A DNA stretch of 64,000 nt from Ruminococcus sp. AF31-8BH (lineage in GTDB: Bacteria > Bacillota > Clostridia > Lachnospirales > Lachnospiraceae). Positions 42,367 through 52,515 of this stretch are shown here, one piece after another (within the stretch, counting starts at the first letter, position 1; the number at the start of each line of letters is the position of its first letter). The DNA lies in the NCBI RefSeq assembly GCF_003460605.1, contig NZ_QTVN01000005.1, positions 1 to 64,000 of the forward strand, written 5' to 3'. Position numbers and translations under genes: made by a program. The notes under the pieces were generated by a model. That model saw nothing but the letters and a program-made list of their open reading frames with translations, was not told where the DNA came from and did not search any database.

Positions 42367-43026
42367 ATGAAAAAGAAAAATATTATAATTTCTATAGCGT
42401 GCAGTATATTTTTCATAATATGCGTGGGAGCTGCAATCATTTTATTTCCAAAAGTAAAAGAAGAAACTATAGCATATTCTACTTCTATAGAAGACTTGTT
42501 TGAAAAGGAAGGACATTTTTATGTATATTTCAATAGAAAAGAGTGTCCATATTGCGATAATATAGAGGATGATATAAAACAATTTAAAAAAGAGAATGCG
42601 GTTTATGAGATTGATGCAGAAGCATGTAAAGGAACTAGGAATTATGATTGGGATTCCCATGAAAAGAAATACGATGTCGAAATTGGAGAAAAAGACAGTA
42701 CCAGAAAAATTGTATTTTACGATGGATTAGATGAGAATTTGATAAAAGAAAAATATCCTCCAATCCACTATAAAATCATTTGGGCAAATGAGAATTATGC
42801 AGCACTACATGAGGGAAAAGAAGCTGGTAAAGTGTATGCTATTTCTACTCATCCAAATATAAAAAAAGAGGAGTTATCCGAAAAGAAATTTGTGCTGGGG
42901 GGAGTACCTACGTTGGTAGAGTTTGAAAATCATAAAGTGATAAACTTTTATTTTGATGATAAAGAAATTATAGACTTTTTGGAAAGCGATACTCAACCAC
43001 TAGATAAATATTGGAATCTTGACTGA
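42367..43026 (+). CDS. membrane-anchored thioredoxin-like protein
   Basis: A 219-residue protein immediately after the exporter (no gap). An N-terminal membrane anchor (about 5-27) exposes a thioredoxin-like domain outside, with the redox motif CPYC in FNRKECPYCDN (about 60-63) and a cis-Pro-like LGGVPTLVEF. It resembles bacteriocin-transport accessory proteins. It probably forms or shuffles disulfides in the five-cysteine peptide. Confidence 0.8.
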   Translation: MKKKNIIISIACSIFFIICVGAAIILFPKVKEETIAYSTSIEDLFEKEGHFYVYFNRKECPYCDNIEDDIKQFKKENAVYEIDAEACKGTRNYDWDSHEKKYDVEIGEKDSTRKIVFYDGLDENLIKEKYPPIHYKIIWANENYAALHEGKEAGKVYAISTHPNIKKEELSEKKFVLGGVPTLVEFENHKVINFYFDDKEIIDFLESDTQPLDKYWNLD

Positions 43027-43068
43027 TTTTATAAGTTATAAAGATATGCAATAAAGGAGAGGTTACTA

Positions 43069-45666
43069 ATGAATAATGGTAGAGTAAGAAAATCTCTAAA
43101 TACTCTGATAAGAGCTTATAAGAAAAAAAACAGGGAAAGAAATATTATTTTACAATGTATCGTAGTGAGCGTTGTAGTAGTATCATTAGTTATCATTTCT
43201 TTAATACATGGAAAATTTCAAGCGGATAAGTTGAAAAATCAATATCAAGATGGAAAAACAATTTCAACATTTATTGAAGAAGGAACAGATACAATAAAAC
43301 GACAGCTACAAGATCTTTCCTATGTGAATAGTGTAGGAGAGGAAAAAGAGAGCGGAAGGTTGATGAATGGTAGGTATTCATATAGCAAATGTGTTGTTTT
43401 AGATGAAACAGCTTACGAAGATATGGTAAAGCCTACTTTTGTACATTTCTATGGCAATTATCCGGAACAAACTGATGAAATAATGATGTCAAAAAAAACT
43501 TTGGACTATTTGGGGATTAGCAGTCCCAAAATAGGAATGAAGATTACGTTAGACTTTTATTGGAATGATATTTTCACGACAAAAATGACAGGTAAACAAG
43601 AATTTGTTTTATCTGGATATTATGATAGTTATAATAATGAATTATCCGATAGTTCAATCGCATATATTTGCAAGAATAGAATAAAACAGGCTGGTATTTC
43701 ACAATATCCATGTCGATTATGGGTTGATGTAAAAGATTGGGGACTAAGCGGAAGACAAGTAGAGAATAGATTAAAAAATGATATTAATCTCAATGATAAG
43801 CAAAGAATTATAAGCTATGATTCTGCAGAATACAGAGCAATTGAAGGGACGGTTGGAAATTATTTGCTTGCGTATATGTTTGTCTTGGCTGTGTTTTTTT
43901 GTTTGTTTTTAGTGATTTATAATGTTGTATATATATCACTGGGAAGTGATATTAAACAGTATGGATTATTGCGTACAATAGGTGCAACTAATAGACAGAT
44001 AAAAAAATTAGTATGTATGCAAATAGGGGATATTTATTTGAAAAGTTGCTTATGTGGTGTAATAATCAGCATAGTTCTACAATATTGTGTTTTAAACAAT
44101 GTGGTTAAAAATCTTTATTTAGGGGAGTATAAAGCAAATAGTCAATTAAAATTATTTAATTTAAGTGCATATATCGTGGTCCTTGTTTTAGTTGCTATAA
44201 CTCTATTTGGGGCAACTCTTTTGGCAGTATATAAATTGACTATGATTACTCCTATAGAGGCTGCAAAATATGAGGAAGTAGTGGGAGAACAACAATCAGA
44301 TTATCAGTTTGGGAAAATGTTCATTATAAAAAGAACTGGAATTATTTTTGGAATGGCTTTTCGTAACATATTACGTTATAAGAAAAAATTTATGTTCATT
44401 ATAATATTTTTGGCATTTGGTTGTGAAATAGGGCTATTAGGGATTGTGGTCACCAAGGGGACAAATCAAATGAATAGATTACAGAAGAATCCAGATTTTA
44501 CTATTGAAGTGCCAATGGATACTGTAACGTATTTAGTGGAAAATGGAAAAGATGAGGTGGAATTAATAACAGATGATAATATCGTGGATATCAAAAATAC
44601 GCTTACTTCTTATACTGAGAATCTGAAAATAGTACAAGGTTTTCTGCCTATTATAAAAAATGCAGCAGAAACAGATAGCTTAAAAATTGTAGAGCATGAT
44701 TCATTACCTGTAATGCAAACATTAGACGATAAAAGTATGAAAAAGTTAGTGAAATATGTAGAGGAGAATAATATACCAGTTGATCAAAAAACATTTAACG
44801 AGAAAGGTGGCGTGTTAATATTACATGAAAATTTAATACCACAAACATACGAAGATATAGAAACGGAATGTATTGGAAAAATAATAGAACTGTATGATTT
44901 GGTGCCCGTTGGAACAGCAATGCAGGAAATGTCCGCAGTTAAACTTAGAAATTGTGGATATATAAACATTTCACAGTCAGATTGTCCAACTTTGGATTTA
45001 TCATGGAGAGGAAATGATAAAGTTTATCTGATTGTTTCAGATAAAACTTTCAGCAAATTAAAGGATGTTTTAACAGTTAGAAACTTGGAAGTACAGATTA
45101 ATGTAAAAGCAAATAAAGAGGCTATTTGTAAACAGAAATTAAAAGCATGGGTTCAAGAGGCAAATCTCAAGTTTCAATCTACTACAGGCAACGAAAATCA
45201 ACTTTTGTATGTGATAAAGTGTAATAGTGATGAAATTGCAAAACAGTCTTTGTATATTAGAACAAGTCAGATAATCATGTATACTATTAGTGGCATTTTA
45301 ATATTTATGGGACTGCTAAATTATTTCAGTACTACATCTACAAATATAATTATTAGGCAGCGTGAGTTTTCCATTATGCGGAGTATCGGCATGACACAAG
45401 GTATGCTTAGGAAAATGCTTATATATGAGGGGATAATATACGTAGGAGGTGTTCTTGGGCTATTATTGATTATAGGAAGTATAGTTATGGGAATAGTAGT
45501 TTATATTTTAAAACAAAACATAGAATATTTTGTTTTTCAATATCCATTTGAAGGACTTTTATGTATTATATGTATTATGTCTTTTTTGTGTGTGATAATC
45601 CCTAATATATTCTTACATAAAATGGAAAGAAATAGCTTAATTGAAAGAATTAAGAAAGAAAGGTGA
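43069..45666 (+). CDS. large FtsX-like permease (probable immunity)
   Basis: An 865-residue MacB/FtsX-type permease behind AAAGGAGAGG. Membrane segments occur near residue 35, at about 270-395, about 440, and three at the C-terminus. QYGLLRTIGATNRQIKK and REFSIMRSIGMTQGMLRKM are the two FtsX signatures. No ATPase gene is adjacent. It could borrow the ATPase at 29179 or one outside the window. By position it protects against the double-glycine peptide. Confidence 0.8.
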   Translation: MNNGRVRKSLNTLIRAYKKKNRERNIILQCIVVSVVVVSLVIISLIHGKFQADKLKNQYQDGKTISTFIEEGTDTIKRQLQDLSYVNSVGEEKESGRLMNGRYSYSKCVVLDETAYEDMVKPTFVHFYGNYPEQTDEIMMSKKTLDYLGISSPKIGMKITLDFYWNDIFTTKMTGKQEFVLSGYYDSYNNELSDSSIAYICKNRIKQAGISQYPCRLWVDVKDWGLSGRQVENRLKNDINLNDKQRIISYDSAEYRAIEGTVGNYLLAYMFVLAVFFCLFLVIYNVVYISLGSDIKQYGLLRTIGATNRQIKKLVCMQIGDIYLKSCLCGVIISIVLQYCVLNNVVKNLYLGEYKANSQLKLFNLSAYIVVLVLVAITLFGATLLAVYKLTMITPIEAAKYEEVVGEQQSDYQFGKMFIIKRTGIIFGMAFRNILRYKKKFMFIIIFLAFGCEIGLLGIVVTKGTNQMNRLQKNPDFTIEVPMDTVTYLVENGKDEVELITDDNIVDIKNTLTSYTENLKIVQGFLPIIKNAAETDSLKIVEHDSLPVMQTLDDKSMKKLVKYVEENNIPVDQKTFNEKGGVLILHENLIPQTYEDIETECIGKIIELYDLVPVGTAMQEMSAVKLRNCGYINISQSDCPTLDLSWRGNDKVYLIVSDKTFSKLKDVLTVRNLEVQINVKANKEAICKQKLKAWVQEANLKFQSTTGNENQLLYVIKCNSDEIAKQSLYIRTSQIIMYTISGILIFMGLLNYFSTTSTNIIIRQREFSIMRSIGMTQGMLRKMLIYEGIIYVGGVLGLLLIIGSIVMGIVVYILKQNIEYFVFQYPFEGLLCIICIMSFLCVIIPNIFLHKMERNSLIERIKKER

Positions 45667-45790
45667 TATACGAAAATATGAATTTGAGCTTCAAGAAAAT
45701 GCTACAATAAGCTGGTCGAAAATATGTGTTGAATAAATTGTTGTATGAAGAAACAGTAGAAATGTAAAGAGTGTCATAATGACATGAAAA

Positions 45791-45813
45791 GAGCCGTCAA
45801 GTTTGGACGGCTC
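45791..45813. terminator. terminator between the cargo and the right backbone
   Basis: GAGCCGTC (45791-45798) and GACGGCTC (45806-45813) form a perfect stem between convergent genes. T-tracts are weak on both sides, so strength is uncertain. Confidence 0.65.
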
Positions 45814-45830
45814 GAAGTATTTCTATATGT

Positions 45831-46562
45831 TTATATTTTCTTAGGCATAGGAGCGTCAGCAGTTCTCAGTTTTTCAATTAAGGATAGGAGCATATCTGAG
45901 TTTTTCTGAAATTGTGTTTGAAAATCTTCTGTAACCTCATAGTTTAGGTACAGAGTTATCAATGTAGCATTCCATATTGAAACCATGGTCTTTTCAGATA
46001 GACGTCCTTCTAGAAAGCGTAGATGTTTGCTAAGTGTTGCTTTCGTTTTCGTCCATGCAAAGAAATAGTCATCTTTTAGTGGAATGTTAAATTTATGAAA
46101 CCATTCCCGAACGGTATGTGTTTCTGATCTATCTCCACACTCCGGATCATTAAAGACGTATCCAACAGACAATTCTTCCGGATTTTCCGGAAAAATACCA
46201 TCGGAGGGAAGGGCAAGGTACCGGCCAATCGGAAACATAGCACAGACTGCGGGTTTTACATCGTGTACCAAACATTTTTGATTTTTTAATAACGGGCAGC
46301 GTTTGACACTTCCTTGTGGTTTTAAGCGTACTACAGGGATATGAGAATTACGTCCAAGATAAGTTTCACAATATTGTGCTAAGGCAACTTCTGGTGTGAT
46401 TTTTAATTTCTTCGCTATATGAAATAAATCTTTCGGGGACAAGAGAATATCCTCCCGGTGGATGCAACATTTTCCGCATTGAGTACAATGAAATACAAAT
46501 ATATCATCGAGACCGATTTCTTCATATCCTAATTGTTCTTTTAATTCTTTTATTGAATTCAT
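45831..46562 (-). CDS. YkgJ-family cysteine-cluster protein
   Basis: A 243-residue protein. CTQCGKCCIHREDI (about 26-39), then KRCPLLKNQKCLVHDVKPAVC, provides the conserved cysteine cluster expected to bind zinc or an Fe-S centre. The C-terminal half is helical. Members include flagellin lysine methylase-like proteins, but the role of most is unknown. It is the last gene of the minus-strand block and converges with the peptide locus. Confidence 0.75.
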   Translation of the reverse strand: MNSIKELKEQLGYEEIGLDDIFVFHCTQCGKCCIHREDILLSPKDLFHIAKKLKITPEVALAQYCETYLGRNSHIPVVRLKPQGSVKRCPLLKNQKCLVHDVKPAVCAMFPIGRYLALPSDGIFPENPEELSVGYVFNDPECGDRSETHTVREWFHKFNIPLKDDYFFAWTKTKATLSKHLRFLEGRLSEKTMVSIWNATLITLYLNYEVTEDFQTQFQKNSDMLLSLIEKLRTADAPMPKKI

Positions 46563-46580
46563 ATTATTGTCCTCCTAAAT

Positions 46581-46609
46581 AAAAAAGAGACCACTTGGAA
46601 AGTAGTCTC
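46581..46609 (-). terminator. terminator of the AAA/DUF4143 gene
   Basis: On the minus strand GAGACTACTT pairs with AGTGGTCTC, and a T-run follows (A-run 46581-46586 on the plus strand). Confidence 0.75.
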
Positions 46610-46624
46610 TTCGTAAACATAAAC

Positions 46625-47989
46625 TTAATTAAATTTGTATTGTTCCAGTAAATAAATAGGCAGTGTTTCTGTTTTACCGTCTATACCACCTTTGGTTGCT
46701 CCTTTTAAATAAAGAAGCTTATCTGCTTTTCCTTGTGCCAGGGCTTTCTGGGCAGTGGAAGCAGTACCTTTTCCAGCTTTGACTTCTATCAAATATCGGG
46801 TGGAAGAAGATAGGCTTTGTGCCACAAAATCAATTTCTCCGCCACGGTAAGTAGCAAAAGCAGGGGTTTCAAAGGAAATTTCCTGTGGAAAATCCTGGCG
46901 TTTCTTCAGATTGATATAGACATAATTTTCATTTAATGTGCCTGCAAGTACACGGGAATCGGTTCCGGTACGTGTCAGATAATAGTTTGCCAGTCCCATA
47001 TCCATGAAATAGCAGCGGCTTGCGGACTTAAAATCCAGAATATCCATTTCTGTTATTTTTGCACAGAATCCAATGATTCCGGAAAAGTACAGCCAGCTAA
47101 TAGCACGGTTGCAGGTAGCCTTTGAAATATTGCTGGAGTAGTCTTTGGTTACCAGTTTTTGCAATTCTTCGCTAATGCTGTCTTCTGAAAATCCTTTCTT
47201 TTCACGATTTAAAATACGGCAGATGGAAAAGAAAATATGGGTAAACACTTTGGTATCCAAAATATCCGTAAAATAGCGAATGGATTCATTGGTGAAGGTA
47301 TCAATGATTTTTACGAGTTCGCCTTGAGCTTTTACGATGTTCCGGTTCTCCAGATAGTTTTCGACCACTTTGGGATAGCCACCAATCTGGCAGTACAGCT
47401 CATAGGTTTCCTTTAAGCGATCATAGACCTCTGACCTAGAAGGAACAAAAGGTATTTTTTTATAATCTTCATACAGGATTTGGTCATAGGCCATCAAAAA
47501 TTCCTCAAAAGAAAGTGTGTAGATAGTAAGCTTTGTGACATCTCCGCTGGAATAACGAAATTCTGGATCATAAATCCGCCCAAGATAGCTTCCTGTGATG
47601 ATAAAATGGGCTTTAAAATGACGAGTAAACTCCCGGATACGGTTATAAATCTCGGAAGATTCCTGGATTTCGTCAATAATAATGACGGTATCTTCAGAAT
47701 CAATAAAGTCCGGTTCATACAACTGGAAGGCATCATGGAGAGGATGCTCCTGCCGTTTTGTTCCGGGTGTCCAAGCTGTTGCCTGTTTATAACATTCCAT
47801 AAACTGTCTGCCGCTTAATTCAAACAGGTTAATATAAATTTTGTGTTTGTAGTTTTCGTCAGCGAATTTTTGTATCAGGTAGGTTTTTCCAACCTGACGG
47901 GCTCCGCCGACTTCCAGGGTACTATGCCCTCCTTCATTTTTCCAATCCAGAAGGCGGTCATAGACAAAACGCTTCAGATACATAAGCAC
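46625..47989 (-). CDS. AAA ATPase with DUF4143 domain
   Basis: A 454-residue protein of the AAA_14-DUF4143 type. Walker A is GGARQVGKTYLIQKFAD (about 27-43), Walker B is TVIIIDEIQESSEIYN, and FIITGSYLG is the sensor segment. The C-terminal DUF4143 part contains LKKRQDFP, then a PD-(D/E)XK-like RGGEIDFVAQ, YLIEVKAGKG. Common in gut anaerobes, often in several copies per genome, and function is unclear. It stands alone between terminators here. Confidence 0.88.
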   Translation of the reverse strand: MLMYLKRFVYDRLLDWKNEGGHSTLEVGGARQVGKTYLIQKFADENYKHKIYINLFELSGRQFMECYKQATAWTPGTKRQEHPLHDAFQLYEPDFIDSEDTVIIIDEIQESSEIYNRIREFTRHFKAHFIITGSYLGRIYDPEFRYSSGDVTKLTIYTLSFEEFLMAYDQILYEDYKKIPFVPSRSEVYDRLKETYELYCQIGGYPKVVENYLENRNIVKAQGELVKIIDTFTNESIRYFTDILDTKVFTHIFFSICRILNREKKGFSEDSISEELQKLVTKDYSSNISKATCNRAISWLYFSGIIGFCAKITEMDILDFKSASRCYFMDMGLANYYLTRTGTDSRVLAGTLNENYVYINLKKRQDFPQEISFETPAFATYRGGEIDFVAQSLSSSTRYLIEVKAGKGTASTAQKALAQGKADKLLYLKGATKGGIDGKTETLPIYLLEQYKFN

Positions 47990-48069
47990 AAATCCTTTCT
48001 TTAAAATCTATCTTTCATTATAGCAAAATATTTGCAGTTCATACAGTGCAAAATGGGTAAATGATTATT

Positions 48070-48531
48070 TTAACGTTCAAATTGAAGCTTTGCACGTATG
48101 TCCATAAGAATTTCACCTAAATGATTTTCGCCATGACCATTTACAGAACCCCAAAAATAATCTCCCCAGTTGTTTCCTTCAACAAGGTGACAATTCCCAG
48201 TAGCAAGTAATGCTTTACATAGGGTAGGATTCTGCATGAATTTGCACATACAAATTTCATACATGTACATAAGCTTTACACGTTCCCAGTCTGAACGGAG
48301 CTGTACTTCTCTTCCCAGTTTTTTGGCATCTTTTGGATTCCTTAATTTGGTAAATTGAAGCTGTTCTTTAGGTGAAAGGGTCTTTTGTGCCTGGAAAGCA
48401 GCCTCATTATTTGCATACCAGTAGCCCCGGTAATATATCCGGGAAGGATAGAAGTTACTAAGAAAAGCGTATGCTCCATGAAAGTGGTCAATTGTTTGCT
48501 GGTAATGATTCGAATAGGTATTAATAAACAT
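48070..48531 (-). CDS. NADAR-family protein
   Basis: A 153-residue protein of the NADAR (DUF1768) family. GAYAFLSNFYPSRIYYRGYW, NNEAAFQAQK, and NCHLVEGNNWGDYFWG are characteristic. Family members are linked to NAD or ADP-ribose derivatives, and some act as ADP-ribosyl hydrolases that reverse a partner toxin's modification. It lies just downstream of an operon with an ADP-ribosyltransferase-like (DUF3990) gene, separated by a terminator. Confidence 0.88.
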   Translation of the reverse strand: MFINTYSNHYQQTIDHFHGAYAFLSNFYPSRIYYRGYWYANNEAAFQAQKTLSPKEQLQFTKLRNPKDAKKLGREVQLRSDWERVKLMYMYEICMCKFMQNPTLCKALLATGNCHLVEGNNWGDYFWGSVNGHGENHLGEILMDIRAKLQFER

Positions 48532-48555
48532 GTAATCCCTTCTTTCTTATACAAA

Positions 48556-48585
48556 AAAGGAACCGCTTATGGCAAGCAGTTCCTT
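48556..48585 (-). terminator. terminator after the DUF3791 gene
   Basis: GGAACCGCTT and AAGCAGTTCC form a near-perfect stem in the gap between 48531 and 48608, with an A-run on the left (T-run on the minus strand). Confidence 0.8.
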
Positions 48586-48607
48586 CTTAAACATATTTTT
48601 TCGTTTG

Positions 48608-48853
48608 TCATTTGCTTATTTGTGCTTCTTCTTGTTCTTCGTAATAGCGGTCTGCAATATAGCCAGCAGATTCCGCCCAAAGAGTATTTTCTGTATTTTG
48701 CAGGGCTTTGTAAGTTTTTGAGTGATAAAATTTGCCCATGGCATCCGGAAAGGAAAGATGGCTCTTTTCCATAATAATATCGACAACATCCCGGATCTGA
48801 ATATACAGATTCATTGAAATATCTTTCCCGTTAAAAAAATATTTACCTTCCAT
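48608..48853 (-). CDS. DUF3791 protein
   Basis: An 81-residue protein. LYIQIRDVVDIIMEKSHLSF, then FYHSKTYKALQNTENTLWAES fits DUF3791, a small helical family found beside DUF3990 genes. It begins three bases after the DUF3791-DUF3990 fusion gene ends. It may be the neutralising or delivery partner of that protein. Confidence 0.72.
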   Translation of the reverse strand: MEGKYFFNGKDISMNLYIQIRDVVDIIMEKSHLSFPDAMGKFYHSKTYKALQNTENTLWAESAGYIADRYYEEQEEAQISK

Positions 48854-48856
48854 GTT

Positions 48857-49543
48857 TTACACATCCTTTCGAGATTCCAATATCAGATGTTCAAGAGCAA
48901 GTGGGGTGTGAAAGGAAACCTGATTATTAACCTTATTATACCGAAGCCTTGTAACCGCTTCATCCACGCTCAAGATATCGGACAAATAAAGTTGTACAGT
49001 TTCCATGGTATTATCATCCGCAACAGGTCCAATTACAACATCATAGTGATGCTGGATATCGCCGACAGTACGGTTGAGTTTGACAAACTCCAACCATTCC
49101 TTGTCCAAGGTGGCAAAATGTTTGATTTTTAGTTCCTCGGATTGTTGGAAGATATACCGATACACATATTTGCCGCCAGTATGAGTACGCAAGTACAGGC
49201 GGTTCGCCCATTCATTTGCCTGCTGTTCGAGAACTGTGCAATAAAATCCACGACCAAAATCACGACGGTTATGTGATTTGTTCAAATCGATTTTATCAAA
49301 TGCAATATTGGAGCCATGGAAAAGAACAAGCGTGGGCGTATCTTCTTCTATAATATCTTCTACGTATTGAAAAGTATCATGAATATCTAATTGGTGCAAC
49401 GTTTCGTGTTGTACCAGTATTTTTTCAAATACTTGATGTTTGTAGAAAATATTAAAGGCATCGTCTTCCGATAGTTGGTGCTTTTTAGCATAATATTCCA
49501 GTGCTTCAATTGATAGCATCTCTATATCTGATTGAATACTCAT
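48857..49543 (-). CDS. DUF3791-DUF3990 protein (ADP-ribosyltransferase-like)
   Basis: A 228-residue protein; ATG 49543 follows GGAGGGA, and a longer upstream reading has no site. Residues about 1-65 resemble DUF3791. DUF3990 follows (TLVLFHGSNIAFDKIDLNKS, RRDFGRGFYCTVLEQQANEW). The His-Gly-Ser and Gly-Arg-Gly-Phe-Tyr segments recall the NAD-binding core of the ADP-ribosyltransferase clan. It may be a toxin-like transferase. A complete catalytic triad cannot be confirmed by eye. Confidence 0.72.
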   Translation of the reverse strand: MSIQSDIEMLSIEALEYYAKKHQLSEDDAFNIFYKHQVFEKILVQHETLHQLDIHDTFQYVEDIIEEDTPTLVLFHGSNIAFDKIDLNKSHNRRDFGRGFYCTVLEQQANEWANRLYLRTHTGGKYVYRYIFQQSEELKIKHFATLDKEWLEFVKLNRTVGDIQHHYDVVIGPVADDNTMETVQLYLSDILSVDEAVTRLRYNKVNNQVSFHTPLALEHLILESRKDV

Positions 49544-49662
49544 ATACGTTATCCCTCCATTTGCTTTCATTATATCAAAAAAGAAGGTGCTTTCCAACGG
49601 TAAAATAATTATAAATAATAAGTCGCAAAAGATGTTTGAAATGGGGCATTCACCACATTTCA
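49544..49662 (-). other. gap inside the ligase operon
   Basis: An A+T-rich stretch between the unknown gene at 49663 and the DUF3990 gene. No terminator hairpin with T-run is obvious, so co-transcription from ligA is possible. Confidence 0.4.
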
Positions 49663-50079
49663 CTATCCCCATACTTCGCCCATGATTTCCACAAGAAAAT
49701 CATCTAACGGAAAATTGGGAGGAAGTAATTCACCAAACGTTTCTTGAATTTCTTGGATAACTTCTGTATAAGAAGAATACGCCTGTGAAAATAATTGGGA
49801 AGAATTTTTAAGTTCGACGATATAAAATTCTTCTCCTGGATTTAAGTCCAGCTTTTCCTGATCCTTGATCCGCCATACTGTCATAGACTCGGCATTGCCA
49901 TAACGGTAGCCATCATGTTTCTCACAAAGATATTCCTGAAAGGCAAAGAGTGATTCTGCATCAGAAAACTCTTTGTATAAATCAGGAAAAACTTCTTTTG
50001 TATATCGAAGAATAAGATTAGCAGCCTCTTCTGTAATAAGAAACCCATAGATATGAAAAACAGATGTAATGATACTCAT
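49663..50079 (-). CDS. unrecognised protein after ligA
   Basis: A 138-residue acidic soluble protein. ATG 50079 follows TAAGGAG at the end of ligA; the longer frame from 50097 overlaps ligA without a better site. Features include an N-terminal GFLITEEAANLIL and a middle EEFYIVELKNSS. No family recognised. Coupled to ligA by position. Confidence 0.65.
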   Translation of the reverse strand: MSIITSVFHIYGFLITEEAANLILRYTKEVFPDLYKEFSDAESLFAFQEYLCEKHDGYRYGNAESMTVWRIKDQEKLDLNPGEEFYIVELKNSSQLFSQAYSSYTEVIQEIQETFGELLPPNFPLDDFLVEIMGEVWG

Positions 50080-50089
50080 AGATTTCTCC

Positions 50090-52144
<2,055 letters not shown>

Positions 52145-52189
52145 TTATTTGTTCCGGTTTTTCTTCCTCCTTTCTTTGCGTTCAGGCAT

Positions 52190-52222
52190 AAAAAAAGAGA
52201 ATGACACGGATGTTCATTCTCT
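52190..52222 (-). terminator. second leader terminator before ligA
   Basis: On the minus strand AGAGAATG pairs with CATTCTCT, followed by seven T (A-run 52190-52196 on the plus strand). It lies 84 bases upstream of the ligA start. Confidence 0.75.
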
Positions 52223-52240
52223 AATGCGTGCAGTTTCCTG

Positions 52241-52292
52241 CAAAATAAAAAAGCCAGAAGTCCCTGCTGGTAGCGTGGTATACTTCTGACAC
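52241..52292 (-). terminator. first leader terminator before ligA
   Basis: On the minus strand GTGTCAGAAGT (52292-52282) pairs with ACTTCTGGC (52261-52253), then a T-rich run. The start GTGTCA matches the leaders of the first and ssb operons. Confidence 0.75.
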
Positions 52293-52350
52293 TTTTACAA
52301 ACCTAAACTGCGTGCGTATATCCTTTCCGGATGACACAAATAATAATTAC
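52293..52350 (-). promoter_or_regulatory. conserved leader segment of the ligA operon
   Basis: Read on the minus strand: TTGTGTCATCC, then GGATATAC, then GCACGCAGTTTAGGTTTG. The ssb leader has the near-identical order TTGTGTTATCC, GGATACTA, CATGCAGTTTAAGTTGG. Conservation upstream of both terminators suggests an RNA element that decides between stop and read-through. Confidence 0.6.
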
Positions 52351-52356
52351 ATAGTA

Positions 52357-52410
52357 AGTGTAACACTATATGTAGTATGTGTCAATATAAAAGCACTATA
52401 TATTGTTTAT
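52357..52410 (-). promoter_or_regulatory. promoter and operator of the ligA operon
   Basis: On the minus strand: -35 TTGACA (52385-52380), a 17-base spacer, and -10 TACACT (52362-52357). ACAATATATAGTGC lies just upstream (about 52410-52397), as in the first operon, where ACAATATATTGTGC precedes TTGACA. The region between the ligA and polymerase starts (52106-52515) otherwise contains only the leader and the SOS promoter. Confidence 0.68.
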
Positions 52411-52466
52411 CCTGAGAAGAAAATTACTATATATAGAGGAAGCATGGATATGGAAAATATTATCTC

Positions 52467-52495
52467 TTGATTTCAGAACGTATGTTCTATATAAT
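52467..52495 (+). promoter_or_regulatory. SOS promoter with LexA box
   Basis: -35 TTGATT (52467-52472), a 17-base spacer, -10 TATAAT (52490-52495). GAACGTATGTTC (52476-52487) fills the spacer and is a perfect palindrome matching the Gram-positive LexA (DinR) box core GAAC-N4-GTTC. LexA would block the promoter until DNA damage. Confidence 0.87.
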
Positions 52496-52515
52496 GAGAT
52501 ATAAAGGAGGGGAAC

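Noticed and set aside
45667..45790. Possible extra precursor gene after the FtsX permease
   Set aside because: No start codon with ribosome site followed by a leader-core pattern; only short broken frames and a weak hairpin.
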